A stretch of 64,000 nt of DNA. It comes from Enoplolaimus lenunculus (taxonomy: Eukaryota > Nematoda > Enoplea > Enoplida > Thoracostomopsidae). Both the position numbers and the translations under genes were made by a program. The stretch spans positions 248,001 through 312,000 of the forward strand of contig JASANG010001013.1 of the NCBI GenBank assembly GCA_030248215.1, in the 5' to 3' direction. The notes beneath the pieces are model-generated. The model saw only the letters and a list, made by a program, of their open reading frames with translations, made no database searches and was not told the DNA's origin. Shown here one piece after another: positions 1 to 27,485 of this stretch. Each line of letters starts with the position of its first letter. Within the stretch, counting starts at the first letter, position 1.

Positions 1-1104
1 AAATTTTCACAATTTTAAAAGTGTCAAAATTTGGCTAAATTTTAAAGGGATCAAATTTTGACAATTTTAAAACTGGTTTAGAGTTGCGCTATGCTTTACT
101 GTACTGGACGCTGCCGCGTGCGCACCGAACACCCATATATGCGTTGCTAACAAAAATATAGGCAAAATGTATTTGGGTAATGCTGTGTTTGTCGGGGCGC
201 GAGAAGTACATATATAGCGCAATCCTAATATTCGTTACGTATTATATATACATATAAAATATAAAATATATATTTAGTTTTTTAAATTGCGCGATATACC
301 CTAAATTTGACCCGAGTCACGGCTCGAGGGTCGCATTCCTAACGCCGCTGGCATGTTTTGCGGCTCACAACCGGTAAAGGTTACTCTAAAAAGGATGGGC
401 CCATACCTAAACAGGGTCGTAGCCAGGACTTCATTTTGGATTTCGTCTACAAGTTTTTTCGCCAGCCCGTCCAGCGAGCGAGAACATTTTTTTATCTCTG
501 CGAGTTATTCTACAGCCGGTACAAGTGCGTTTTCACAAGTTAGCACAACATTGTGGGAATTATATACCCAAATTGACCCTGAACGCTGCTATGGATGTCG
601 TCGCGGTTAAGTGGCAAAATTCCGTGCTGGACGGCATCGGCCGAATACGGATGACGCCGGCCGGCGCCTGATTTGTTTGTAGTATTTCTTTTAGGAGCTG
701 TTCAGTTTTGTGTCAATAATCCAATTTTCTACTCACCGTCACAGTCAATTTCAACGTCCTCAGAGGGGGCCCAAATATAATTTCAGAGACGAAACGCGGT
801 ATTTTCTATGATTTAGTAACGTTTTTTGAACTAATTTTCATAGAACAGCTGAATAAATACGATTATTCAAATTTCAACAACCGTTTTATATCAATATTGA
901 CCCACGTAAAAGATCAGGGGCGTGGGCTATTTTTCCGCAGGACTGCAACAGAGTAAAAGCTTAAAAGTTTAACGCTATTTTTTGCTCAGGTATACGTTTT
1001 TGTTTACGCTTAGGCTTTGCGCTTAGGAATGTGTTTACACTACTGCTATGGTCATGTTTTATACATTGACCTTATAATATTGAACAAACCAGCTTTAATT
1101 TCAG
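1..1104. other. No gene recognised; repeats
   Basis: AT-rich sequence with AATTTT runs (1-70), then short GC-rich stretches (80-130, 600-670) resembling the F8 foldback interior. The open frame at 353-610 has no recognisable domain. An F1 copy occupies 899-1072. Missing 5' exons of the PAN-ZP gene could be here, but I could not identify one. Confidence 0.5.
899..1072 (-). mobile_element. F1 telomere-motif MITE, copy 1
   Basis: Ends resemble GGCCCATGTAAAGATCAGGG and its complement; interior has TTAGGC-like words. Diverged, in TTAGGC orientation. Confidence 0.7.
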
Positions 1105-15340
<14,236 letters not shown>

Positions 15341-15423
15341 AGGAAAATAATTTACAAAAATCTCAAATTATAACGCTACTTTCAGTGCCACCTCAAATGT
15401 CATAAGACAAATGTGCCAACTCA

Positions 15424-15655
15424 CTAAAGCCCTATTCACGCGTGCAAGTTTTTGACGCGAGAACTTGCAGCTGCAACTTGCACTTGCAAGTTTTGTCCAA
15501 AATCCCGTTCGAAAAACTTGCAGCTACAAATAATTCATTAAAAATCAAAGCTAGGAATTTAGTTCACACGTGTGAATAACCATGCAAGTTCACTGAATTT
15601 ATTGCAACCGCTCTCGCAATGGCTGATGGAAAAATGCAAATTCCCTACGTGTTTG
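15424..15655. mobile_element. F4 MITE
   Basis: Begins CCCTATTCACGCGTGCAAG; body matches 11265-11516. Confidence 0.75.
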
Positions 15656-15704
15656 GGATTTTTTTGTTGTGTTGGAAGTGAACAAGCAAATATGCGAGTC
15701 CAAT

Positions 15705-15961
15705 TGTAATACATTGTTAACTCCAATCAGTAAATTAATCAGCTCAGAGAATTAGATATTTCTGAATTATTTCTGAGTTAATACCATTACACATTACCTC
15801 ACCCAGAGGGAATTTAATTCTGAATGAGTTGTTTAATTAACACAGAATGAATTCAGTCAATTCAGAGTTCTGAGTTCTGAAAGACCTAATTCACTGCTCA
15901 GAGCCCTAAGCGGATTCAACTCATTATGAGTTAAAATCAACTCACTGAAATTTACAGTGTA
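15705..15961. mobile_element. F2 MITE
   Basis: Right end GAAATTTACAGTG intact, left end diverged. Confidence 0.8.
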
Positions 15962-16312
15962 GTATTACGTCGACTTTGGCCTGTTGGGGTCAGTCAACAT
16001 TCTGAAAATTTTTTAAATGATCCACTTAAATTTTTGATAACAAATGAATTTTGCTAAAGCATAGGAGTTAATGTTGGTCCTTATTAATTCAAACAGAACT
16101 CACTATCTGAATTTGATTAGCAACTCGTTCGAATTTACAGTTGTGATAAGATTAAAAATTTAAGCACGGTGAGATATTCTTCTCCGAGGCGTAAACCCCA
16201 ATCAGCCATACTGATACCACGAATTTATCAATGTTTTGTCTATAAATTGACAAAACAACGGTTTGGTATAACTAAAAATTACGCAATGTACAGATGGTGG
16301 TAATGTTTCAAT

Positions 16313-16756
16313 CATGGTGCAACCGCGGACGAAAAATACCGGAGCCGGAGGTCAACAAAAATTTGTCGGAGCCGAAGGTGGAGGCGAAATTAGGTTTAAA
16401 ATGATATTTAATTTGCTAATTTTGCAAAATATCTGTAAGGTGTTGTTAAATCGTTTGGCTTTTACGCTTATTTTTTACCAAATCTCTGATATTCTTTACT
16501 CATAATTGTATCAAAAATTTTATGAAGCTACGCAAAATTTCTCCTCCGAAACTGCCTTAACCTTCGGCAGAAATTCTACTGGAGCCGGAGGTCGATTTTT
16601 TGCTGGAGCCGGAGGTCGATTTTTTGCTGGAGCCGGAGGTCGATATTTTACTGGAGCCGGAGGTCGATTTTTTGCTGGAGCCGGAGGTCGATATTTTACT
16701 GGAGCCGGAGGTCGATTTTTTGCTGGAGCCGGAGGCAGGCCTCCGGTTGCACCTTG
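16313..16756. mobile_element. F7 hAT-like MITE with internal tandem 24-mers
   Basis: CATGGTGCAACCGCGG / CCGGTTGCACCTTG ends; flanks GTTTCAAT and GTTTAAAT (7 of 8 identical). About seven tandem copies of a GGAGCCGGAGGTCGAT unit at 16577-16736. Confidence 0.88.
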
Positions 16757-17014
16757 GTTTAAATAAATATTATATATTTAGTATCAAATCTAATTTTGAA
16801 AAAGGATTTCAATCACAGCCTTTTGATGTGGAAGAAAAACTTGACGTTCGACAGCGAACGGCTCTCATCTCTTGTTAAGATTTTATACTGCGCCATAGTA
16901 ATTGTTCACTGGCATTGTGCACCAATTCATGTACCTGGATTGCGCTAAATTGCTCGCAGTATACTCCATGTGCAAAGCCGTTAAACTTGTAACATAAAGA
17001 CGGATATTCAAAGC

Positions 17015-17193
17015 GGCCCATGTATAGAACAGGGCCGTATCGTTTTCCGGAGGGGCTATAATAGAGTCAGTTTAAGCTTTAGACTAATTTTTTTGCTTAG
17101 GCTTAGGCTCAGGAATAGGCTCATCCATACGCTTAGGCTTAGACTTAGGAATGTGCTTATACTACTGTTCCGGCCCTGCTCTATACACGGACC
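17015..17193 (-). mobile_element. F1 copy 10, complete
   Basis: GGCCCATGTATAGAACAGGG left end, right end CTCTATACACGGACC. Confidence 0.88.
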
Positions 17194-17703
17194 TTCAAAG
17201 CTATCATTCCGCGATTAAACCGACTGAGTTTCATGTTGGACTCAGACGAGGCGGACCTTAGTACCGGCTAACGAACTTTGATCCAACCTCAAAAATTCAC
17301 AGCGAAAACTTAGTTTATTCAATGCAGTATTTTCAAAAACGTCGAAATTTTCCCAATTCTTTGCCAACTATACGTCTGCTATCAACATTTCTGAATGTCT
17401 AAAGTCAACATCATAGGCTGAACTCGGGTTTGGAACCTCTGTGGTTGATTTTTAAAATTCAACTCGGTCAACTCCCATTTGGTCATTATAATCTGTTTTC
17501 GCCAACTATTAACCTTGTTTGTTTTATAAAATGTTTCTATCAACATGCTTCACACCTGCTATCCTCTCAAACAACCCAGCTTAAACTCATAGAGTTGGTG
17601 AACCACACTACATAAATATATAATAAAGCGCAAAAATTACAAAATAAAAAATTAAATAAATACATATAACCAAATTGACATGGATCCTTTGGCATATGTT
17701 AAT

Positions 17704-17858
17704 GGTCCATGTGTAGAACAGAGCCGGAACACTAGCATAAGCATATTCCTAAGCTTAAGCCTAAGCCTAAGCCTAAGCAAAAAAATTAGCCTAAAGCTTA
17801 AACTGACTCTATTATAGCCCCTTCGAAAAACGATCTGGCCATGTTCTATACATGGGCC
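17704..17858 (+). mobile_element. F1 copy 11, complete
   Basis: Four consecutive telomere words, both ends present. Confidence 0.88.
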
Positions 17859-18049
17859 ATGGTAATTTAGAGACCTGTCAGCTACGCCCAAGCCTCAACC
17901 TAAGCGCAAGCCTAAATCCTAATCCGAAAACATTAGCGTCCTCCGAGTCTGTAAGTCTTAGCATCATCCATCATCTCCCACAGGGCAGATCCCTATAGTT
18001 TAGCAATGGCCGTTCAGGTTACAAAGAATGTTACGACACACCCATATCG

Positions 18050-19591
18050 TTAACAAAGTCTAAATTGTTGTACGATCACATCACCGTCAATGCTAACAGA
18101 ATCAATATTTTCAATCGGAATGCGATGCTGGAAAAACACAAAATGTTGCCCGTTGACTGCGATCTAAAACAGGTTCATCTACATTCTTACTGTCTCAAAC
18201 ATTGGATTTTCACGGCAAATACAAACCTTCAGCAATAACACAGATTACTCTGTTTTAATAAGTAATACAAAACTAAGCAGATCAGACCGATGTATTAAGC
18301 TGATTTTTGAGTCTTGGCTTAGGATGAGCTAAATATTCACAAAACTCAACTTATCAACATTTTCTCAGTTTCTGTGTCATTAGCGCAATCTGAAACGTCA
18401 AGTTTGACGGCCCATGTATAGAACAGGGCCGGAACGCTTTCCGACGGGTCTGTAACAGAGTCAGTTTAAGCTTTAGACTAAGTGTTTTGCTTAGACTTAG
18501 GCTCAGGCATAGGAATACGCTTATACTATTGTTCCGGCTCCGTTCTTTACATGGGCCAGTTTGACAATCAAAAAACACTGATACAGCGAAAAGAAAGTAC
18601 TACTTGACATTACCAAAAAAACGAAAAATTACACATGATGCTACACGGAATTGTGACTCTCACAAAAGTAACACGATTCTGACATTGAAACAAAAACTTA
18701 GATTTTACCTTGTAACCGTTTGTATCCGGCTGCATGACAAGATCAAAAGTTGCACCGGCAACAAACGGAAACCGCGGCGATTCCCGTTCTTCTCTTTGCC
18801 ACATCCCACGTTGATAACTATTTCGTACGACAACCTGAAACTAGAGTCAATATTTCAAATGGGGCACACTCTAATGCTAGATTGGTAATAAATCATGCAT
18901 TTTGTAGACGCTTTATGTTCAAAATCGCAAATACACAAAAGTAAGCTAAAGCTACATAGAATTAGGCTAAATTTTAGGTTTTCTGTTGCCTGACAAGATA
19001 TACCCTGATACGTACATGTACATATATTGACATAATACATTTTTCACGTCTTAAACTTTCTCAACCTAAATTGTTTTCAAAGACTTACCGGTTGTTTGAT
19101 ATATTTTCTGCCTTCATAATACTGGAACAACAAAAACCTTGTATACAGCTTACATACATAGTTTAGTTGCGTAAATTGAACGTAACACAGATTGAATAGA
19201 TTTAATTAATCAGCAATCAATATAATGTTGAATTCGCTAGTTTACCGATTACTCTACAAAATGTTATCAAAACATACTTCTTTTTGAAGAATTTCGGTAT
19301 TTTGAAGTTTCCAAAATTGCTACAAAGATACAATCTCATTGACAAAGCATATCCAGCCAACTAAGCATGACTGTAAGTCGTAATTCTACTGAACGCCAAA
19401 GGCATACTCCGCTGTTCATATTTATCATACATCAGCCGCGCCAACACATAAATAATTAAATATTAAGCCAATGAATTGTGTTGCAAACAATAATTGTCAC
19501 CTATTTAAAATCATAAAAGCAGCGATTTTTCACAGACATTCTATTCCTCATTTTAATGTTCTGGACGTATTTTCCTCAAACTAATCATTAT

Positions 19592-19690
<99 letters not shown>

Positions 19691-22600
19691 TCAAGTTGGC
19701 AACTTACGTAATTGTTCTGTTGGGCACAAAATATACCGGCTCACGTTGCATTATAAGTTTACACGAAACCACTTAAAGAGGGCACTTTGCAGATATTGTT
19801 TTTTGACAGAATGTGTCCCGTTTGTTGCATAGAGTACTACTATCCGCAATACATATTTCAATTAATTCACACTAACTTTGTCTAAAAATCGAACACCAAA
19901 GTGAACTGCAATATCTTCACAACCAACGTTCAAATCCACACGAAATCTAAAGCATAAAATATTACACTATTTTACATAAAATTAAGGGTTTTCCGCAATA
20001 TAAAATTAATGGTTTTCCGCAATTTACAGTAAAGTTACCCATGATGTCTGAGTTCGTTCCAGAATGCGTTATAATGAACTTAAATTTTACAAAGTGTGAT
20101 CTGTATATTAACAAGTCTACACGCAAAATTACATTGCGGATAGGTTTGTGAAAACGCTCTGATTATATTTTGTCTCTGGTTGATTTAGGCAAAAACCCGT
20201 TTCGCGTACTGTAAAACATCTTAGGGTGGCGCTATACTTTTGATGACATTCGGCGCCGTCAGTTACCGTCCGTCATCGTGCGGTATAGTACGTGAATTAT
20301 TCGTGTACGATACCGTATGGTGACGGACGGTAGTGCACGACGCTGGACGGCGACGGATGGCGCCGCACGACTATAGAGCCACCCTTATACCTACTGCTAA
20401 CGTAACACTTTAAAAACGTTTAAAAAAGCGTTTACTTAATAGCGTCTAGCGATTCATTTTAGAATTCGTCCACTTTCAAAAACGTTTTGAAAGATGTTGT
20501 TTGAAATGTGAACTGTGTTTAAACTAGCGTTTTATTTTTGACAAGATTCTTATTTAGCGGTATGCTATACACTATTGGCCGTAGAATACATCAAAAACAC
20601 TAAAAATAATAAACAAAAAATACTCACTGGGAAGCATTTTTCAATGGTTTGCCTGTAATTAGCAATTGAGACCCGTTTTGCAACATATAGTCGTCCAGTG
20701 TATGCTTGAACGGAATCGCCTGAAATAAAAACATCAACCAATCAAGCAAAAATGTTTAAAAACAACCCAGGACCTGTACAAATTTTACCGCACACGATCT
20801 CTAGGGTTTAATCTAAATATAAATTCAAAAAGGAATTTCCTAAAAACGCGCACTCAATATCTAAAAAATTTATCACAGTGCAGCAGGATAGTGACAAAAG
20901 TTAAGATTCAATTTCAATTTGAAGAAAAACTGAAAGTTCGAAATCCGATTCGAATTAGGTTTTTGGAAAAGCTGAACTCCACAATGGTGGCAGTACCTGA
21001 TTGTATCATCTTAAAATTGAGTTATAAGAACCTAAATTATTTTCGGAAACATTTTAGCGTTCGCGGTTCTGTACGGCACTTCTTACTTCATTACGTTCGG
21101 CATTGGATAATTAAAAAAACTCGTATCGTATTATTTCAAAAGTTACATGTTTATTTTGCCTGCATACGCTTCGGTTTGCTAAGTCTACATGTTAACCGGC
21201 TACAGTTTAAATTTTATAAATACATTTTTTCTAAGTCGGGGGGTTTAGATTCGAAATCGAAATTCCGGTTCGGCCAAATCGCAATGGGTTCGAATTCGTG
21301 AAATAGGAGGTGAGTGGCATCCTGTAGTGTAAGGGAGTTTTAAACTAAATTTTCCCACGTTTAAGACATCGAGATTATGATTAGCTATCTTTAGACAGCC
21401 ACAAAACAAAACATTATTGCACATAATATCTGTTTTCGCTATCCAGATTTACAATGGATAAAAATAACTAAACGTACCACATCATTCAGACAAATGCTTG
21501 GTTGCCTTTTGACGCTAACTTTCCCATCAAGTTCATTATTCGCGGCTGCTGAATCGCTAACAGAACGCACCGAATCCGATCTAATGTCAGCATCTGCCTA
21601 AACTCCACATTAATTACATAGCTAATACCTCAGTAAAACTGTTTCGTAATCAATAGTAGACTTAGCAATGCCGCGATTAGAAACAAAAAGCAATTGTTAA
21701 TCGGCTATCAAAAGCATAATAACGTACCGGTAGCTTTAATAGAAATTATTTCTCAGTAAAACTGACTTGCTTAAGCGAACGAAAACAAATTTTCAAAAAC
21801 GTAGCTCGAATAAAATAGAAAAAACAGTCAGTTGACAAAGAGTATGCGCACGAATACGTTTCAACATCCAAAAAATATGTAAAAATCTATTTTCCTTCAT
21901 AGCAAAATGTTTCATTTCTGTCTTAAAGCTACTGATCACCTCGTAAACATAAAATTGTTTTAGTTTTTTTTCATCGAACAACGTACGGTATTTTAATTTA
22001 CCCGCAAATTAAAAAAATTATTTAACATACAATGCCTTACTGGCTCCAGATCCGAATATTGAATCAATTCCAGTTTAATAGATCCTCGAATGTGAATAGC
22101 TTTAATTGACTTTAACGGTTTTCGGTCTTTAAATTTTGCCAACGATTTTCCATTGATTGCTATCTGAAACCAAATTAAGTTAAAAATACAAACATAACAA
22201 ACGTCTCACAATGATTCACTTAAAAAACAGAAAAAACCCATTCCCCAAAAGCAAATTGTGCCAAAGTAGGCTGTTCAAAAACCGCAAAGATTACGTCGAA
22301 CTCAAACGAGGCTGCATATTTTCAGATATCCAAGTATGCTTAACAGACGAATAAAGGAATATAGACAGATATAATTTAAATATACGTTTAACACACGTTT
22401 TAATAACACGTTTTTAAATGATAAAGCATAATATTCATTGAAAATTCGGGTACCGTTTTTGACATCCAGTCACACGCGACTGACATCATTTAGCACAATT
22501 TATATAACACAGATTTTAATAAATATAAAATTCACCATTATTACATCTGCAACAAAACTTCTACTCAAACCCAAAACAAACCGAGCTTCAAATTCAAATT

Positions 22601-24983
22601 GAACTCACATCAAATCCACCAATTTCAACCAAAACACGAATCTCAACCGGATCCCCGAGTCGAAGTTCAGAAGGCACCGTATGACGTTGCTCTTTTTCCC
22701 ACAACCCGTTGGTGAATGTGTTGAGCACAACTGTATTTTCGTGAAATCGAGGGCTGATGTGTAACGCAATATCGCTACGAGATGATCCTTGCGCAATTTG
22801 ACCACAACACAAATTGATTTCGAAACTGCTGAAATAAAATCAATTGCCCACAAATGATTGTAATATTTGCAACGCCCAGATCTTAGAAATATGTTGCACT
22901 GTCTTGTAATGTCTATTGTTGTAGTTACTAATTACAATGTTTTATTTTTGTTTGCGAATCTTCATTTTTCGCAATTAGCAAACATTATTTCGTGCCCGAG
23001 CTCAGTTCTGAAATTTGTGTCCTAAAACAAAACATTTAATTTAGTTAGCAAGTTATTTATAATTTTTATTGTTTAAAACTGTAAGCAAATGTTGCCGTTA
23101 CATCGTTGGATTTGGCTTTTTAGAACTTGCCTTTTTTAACAAACGAATCCGAATCCAAATCGCGATTGTTACTAAATCTGAACTTTTGTTGCTACCCTGT
23201 ATGGCGCGGTTCAAAAAATTACACGCCTATCACGATCCCGAAAAATTATTTTTTAATTAAGGCACAGTGCGTCTACGTCTACCCAAAAATGTTTTAGCCA
23301 ACAAAGGTATATATACAGCGCTCTAGTTGAAGTGCCAATTTACACCGATCTTAAAAGATTCAACAGTCAAATCATTGCTCAACCTTCGACCAAAAACACT
23401 TTTTACTCACCAAAACTTTCGTGTCGAATGCCTTATTTTCGAGTTAACTTGTGCGAAACGATAAACTGCTTTAAAGCTTCCAGTTGGATCAGTTTATCAT
23501 TTATAATCAATCAATTGGCATTTTCAGCCAGCATTACTGTAGTTGTACTTTCAACAGCGCAAACCAATTACTTTTCGAAAGTAATTACTCGAACATTAAT
23601 TTACTTTTGTAAAAATGGAGCATAAGACAAACAACAAATTCTAAAACACCAGCCACACAAAATTTCCACCAATCACTAAAAAGACTGACCATAAACGTCC
23701 TATTCGACCTGTAATTATTAATTTGCCCAGATTCTCTATCGTACGTAAACTTAGCAGCATCAAAATAAGCTGAAATATCTTGTACTGAAAATGTATCGAA
23801 TAAAATGTGACACAGACGTCTTAAATTACGTAAAATTTGTAACACAATTCAAATCGCAATACGTACTAAAATCCACACGAAGAGTCTGCTAACTTTACCG
23901 CAAACGGTTTGAAATTTTAGACGTTAACCTACTCGTGTTACAGTCACAAAACCTATCATCAACTAATAATAATGCTATTTCGATAGCTAATAACACTGGC
24001 TTTTTTAATTGAGCAATAGACTAAGAATACCTTGATTTTTCTTCAAGTGTAACCCCATTGACAACTATGTTTGATCCAACAATAAGACATCGAGGTAACT
24101 CGCCGACAAATGGCACAAACTAAAATAAACTAAAACTACTTTATCTAGTGAATTTATTAACGACAAGCAATGACTATGTTGTATTATCATGGCATGGACT
24201 GTAAAAACTAGCCAGTCCGTGGTCCAACCGTGGACCACGTCCCTGACGCATAACGCTGGTTGGAACGGCTTGAAATCCAGACCGGACCGGTCCTGCAATA
24301 GTGGACCGCCGGTAGAGGCCGAAAGTCAATTGACGGTGTTTATGGATTTTCCTATTTCTCAGTTCAGTTGACAAAATTTTGTCCTTTAACCAATTAAAAC
24401 CAGTACAGTAAAATTCAAAACACCAGTTAATTTGTCTCATTCATGCGGCGCCGGACCAGATCGACCGTCGAGCGCACATGGACGGCATCAAAACGCAGCA
24501 ATGAAACGAACCGCTAACAAAATACCGACCGCTCTGGTTCACAATATTAATAGTTTAAAAAATGATAGTGAACTATGCAAAACCACATTCAATTTAACTT
24601 TGCGTCTAAAATTACATTTTATGTTTGGGCCAATGTATAGAACAACAGGGCCGTAACAGTAGTATAAGCATAAACTGAAAACGTAAAAATGAGCTTACAT
24701 TTAAACTTAATCGTAAGCAAAAATTAGTCTAAAGCTTAAGCTTACTCTATTGCAGTCGCGCAGAAAAAACGTTCAGCCCTAATCTTCACATAGGTCCACA
24801 CATTTGGTATATTCTTCAGCTGAGTGCGCATGTTAGCAATAAAAGGTCAAGCATCAAAAATTAATTAAATTTCAATGATTCGCGGCATCTTAATAAACTG
24901 CGCTATCTGCAGACAAATGAATTCAAAATAATGTAAAAATAACTTACAGGTTGAAATATCACAGTTTCTTTGGCGTCACCCAT
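18050..24983 (-). CDS. Galectin with three carbohydrate-recognition domains (incomplete model)
   Basis: Beta-galactoside-binding lectin of tandem-repeat type; no signal peptide, as usual for galectins. Minus-strand exons in order: 24983-24948 (MGDAKETVIFQP), 24119-24031 (FVPFVGELPRC), 23819-23605 (CRD1 core, DISAYFDAAKF), 22828-22609 (CRD2 core, DIALHISPRFHENTVV and GLWEKEQR), 22163-22041 (IAINGKSLAKFKDR), 21597-21478 (Ser/Ala/Asp-rich linker), 20719-20628 (AIPFKHTLDD), 19946-19877 (FRVDLNVGCEDIAVHFG), 18834-18709 (VVVRNSYQRGMWQREER), 18163-18050 (IAVNGQHFVFFQHRIP to stop). CRD2 and CRD3 keep the H..R, V.N and W..E.R sugar-contact pattern; the Asn of H.N.R is Ser in CRD2 and Gly in CRD3. CRD1 has Y, D and K in place of H, N and R and no clear W..E.R, so it probably does not bind sugar. 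The last exon of CRD1 and the first of CRD2 are unresolved: 23400-23600 shows galectin-like pieces (IINDKLIQLEA) between stops. Two genes, or a decayed CRD1, remain possible. Confidence 0.8.
18409..18557 (-). mobile_element. F1 copy 12, in last galectin intron
   Basis: Complete ends; lies between galectin exons 18834-18709 and 18163-18050. Confidence 0.88.
19590..19690. repeat. (AAT)n microsatellite
   Basis: About 33 AAT triplets with one ATT irregularity; galectin intron. Confidence 0.97.
20224..20384. mobile_element. F8 foldback MITE (Harbinger-like)
   Basis: GGGTGGCGCTATACTTTTG and TATAGAGCCACCC ends, TTA on both sides (20221-20223, 20385-20387); GC-rich in an AT-rich setting. In a galectin intron. 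Confidence 0.88.
22960..23250. repeat. F13 repeat with GAATCCGAATCC words
   Basis: CAGTTCTGAAATTTGTG and GGATTTGGCTTTTTAGAAC blocks also occur at 34400-34790; inside the galectin and RNF113 genes respectively. Confidence 0.5.
24628..24797 (+). mobile_element. F1 copy 13, telomere words decayed
   Basis: Ends retained, interior has almost no intact GCCTAA; in galectin intron 1. Confidence 0.75.
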
Positions 24984-25736
24984 TGCATTGTATAACTCGT
25001 GTTCCAGTTAGCTATAAATAGACATCCAAATAGCTGAAAGTTTTGTTAATGATAACAGCAGTTTTTGGTAAATTTAAACAAAGTAGCAGCTTTATGGGAA
25101 ACCATTCTTAGGCATAATGGGATGCTATCAGTATATTTGCCTGGTAGCAGGGTGCAACCTGAAGGGAAAAATACCACAGCCCGCGGTCAACAAAACTTCT
25201 TGAACCGACGCGAAATTCGTGCTGTCATATAGGGTCAACAGATATAACTCGGATGTCATATGACACTAATTTACAAACCACCGCTCTCAAATGTTCAATG
25301 TGCACAAGAGTCGGTATCTCGCGTGATACTATGGGACATTTATGCGAATATCACATGATATTCCAAAATTCACAACGAATTTCATATGATATTCAGTGCA
25401 ACGATCGCGTGCTTATAAATGAATAGAAATCACGACAGAGGCACAGATGCACTTTAGAATACCAAAAACACACCGGAAAATTCGTTTTCGACACAAAATC
25501 ACTAAGAACTACATCATCATAATTTAGAAATTAAAATTTCAAATTCTAGAATCATATAATATTCAACAGGACAATTTGGGTATGTTACCTCAAGCATGCA
25601 GACATTTTGAAATATACCTATCACATGATATTCGCAGACCATACGTCGAACATCATATGATGTCAGTTACACAACTAGGTTTGGGTATGGCGGAATATCA
25701 TGATACTAATAGACATGTGCCGTTAGTATCATATGA

Positions 25737-26171
25737 TACTTTATTTGACCCGAATAAGAGGGGGGTCGCCATTTTGAGCCCGAATCAGATGGAGTCCGTA
25801 TCCCTAATAACAGTCCGTAAGCGGATAGAGTCCCTAAACCCGAATTAGAGTACATAAATGTCAATTAACCCTAATTGTAGCAAATAAATCACTCGATGAC
25901 CAAATAATTTGAGTTCGAAACTTTAAAACCTACTTAAATTTTGAAAGTACATTCCTAAGTACAACCTTGTATTATCGCTCAAGCTATTGACGCAAAACAA
26001 ATAAACGTTTAATTGAACGCATAATTGCAATACCGGATATATATCAGTAACCAAGGGCGACGGAGCGTGGGTTATAAATAGATAACAGTCCGTAACCGAA
26101 TAACAAGGGGGACACCCTCTGGAGAGGCCAAATAAATATCAGTCTCCCCTCTTATTCGGGTCACTACAGTA
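25737..26171. mobile_element. F6 element, complete
   Basis: Terminal inverted repeats TTTGACCCGAATAAGAGGGG / CCCCTCTTATTCGGGTCA, 435 bp, inserted within F5-type sequence; about 85-90% like the copy at 45489 by eye. Confidence 0.8.
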
Positions 26172-26319
26172 CACGTGCGATTAGGGTATCGTAGGAGGTG
26201 AGATTATTAGCCTTTGTACATATTCAAAAATGCGTACAGCGATTATCATCAGTTACCGATAGGTTTTCAAACTTGACGAACTCTTAATAACTAGTAATAT
26301 TATATAGCGGGAAATTTAA

Positions 26320-26520
26320 TTTTTTCGGGAAAAGACAAAATTTGGTGGGAAAATTATATTTTTGGCTGGAAAATTCAAATTTTGGTAAAAATTAAAATTT
26401 TGACGGTAAATTTAAATTTTAGCTGGAAATTTCAAGATTTGACAGAAAAATTCAAATTTTGGCATGAAAATTTCAATTTTGGCATGAAAATTTCAATTTT
26501 GGCATGAAAATTTCAAATTT
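26320..26520. repeat. Degenerate ~20-bp tandem repeat (AAATTTTGGC type)
   Basis: Ten or so units; the last three (GAAAATTTCAATTTTGGCAT) are almost identical. Similar wording occurs at 1-70. Confidence 0.8.
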
Positions 26521-27485
26521 TTGAAGATTATCTTATGATACGTTTTAAACACATAATGGAATGTTAATGGATACGCTTAAACTGTATAGTAGAATGTCGT
26601 ATACTTCAATTTCGTCTTGCTGAATATCAAATCATATGCCGTTACTTTGGAATATCATCATATTTACCAATATGTCTGACAGCGTCACGTGACATTCGAA
26701 CACTTGTATATTGAGATAACCTGTGTACCCGTGCTTTCTTGAGCAATATCGTATGGTATTCGAATTTTGTCTGTACGTATCGTATGATGGTAACAAAAAT
26801 TTATGTTGATGTCGAATCAACATGTGACAAAACGTGACTCAACTGCCCCAGTTATAACGTGAACCGAACATTAGGGTGTTCAAACAATGTTTCGTTTATG
26901 AAATTTAGCAAATATCCATAAGCGGTGTCAAAATTTTTGGTTTTAGGTTTATGCTCTATCAAATCCCAACAAGTTCTCAAAATTCTATCAAAACTTAACC
27001 AAACGCACCGAACAATACAATTTTTATAAAACCATAAAAAATTTCATAAACCGAAATTGCCGGAACGTCCGCCAAAAAATACCACCCGAACCAGAAAATT
27101 TTCCGCCGGAGCCGGACTTCCTGTTGTATCCAGTAATGTACGGGCTTAGGTATGCAATGTTAATGACAGGGTACGTAACTAGAACGTTCCGTAATGCGTC
27201 GCCAGTGTGGTTCCACGTTCGCTCAAACCAGCTTGTGTAGCAACTCTGAAACATTTTATAGATCTGATTCTACTATACGCTCTTAATTCTCAAAGTTTCA
27301 TTTTACTTATAACTGTAAGAGAAACACTATGTATTTATTATCAAACCAAAACGAAGAGTACAGAATACAGTGGTTAATATAACTTGGCAATATATCACAG
27401 TTGCGTACGGTGCATATTACTTTAAGGGGTACACCGTCTTTTGCGCGTCTGCAACGGAGTACAGAAGGTTAAGCGTTGCATATGT

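Larger units (their letters stand above)
15341..18049. other. Convergent intergenic region, repeats only
   Basis: Lies between the ends of the PAN-ZP gene and the galectin gene. It holds F4 (15424-15655), F2 (15705-15961) and a partial F2 near 16040-16140, an F7 hAT-like element with tandem 24-mers (16313-16756) and F1 copies at 17015 and 17704. 17200-17650 is unassigned and shows no convincing coding. Confidence 0.6.
25215..26868. mobile_element. Large degenerate F5-type region with F6 inserted
   Basis: Right end 26800-26868 matches the F5 end (CTGCCCCAGTTATAACGTGA). Repeated ATCATATGAT palindromes on both sides of the F6 insertion; the left end is not clear. Confidence 0.6.

Noticed and set aside
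353-610. 85-codon frame at left end as an exon of the PAN-ZP gene
   Set aside because: No PAN-like cysteine pattern and no convincing splice sites.
16506-16878. Overlapping frames with Gly/Arg-Phe or Leu-Glu-Pro repeats
   Set aside because: Products of the 24-bp tandem array inside a hAT-like MITE.
19797-19838. VLYATNGTHS segment resembling a galectin strand after exon 19946-19877
   Set aside because: Needs a 33-base intron; exon 18834-18709 supplies the true continuation in phase.
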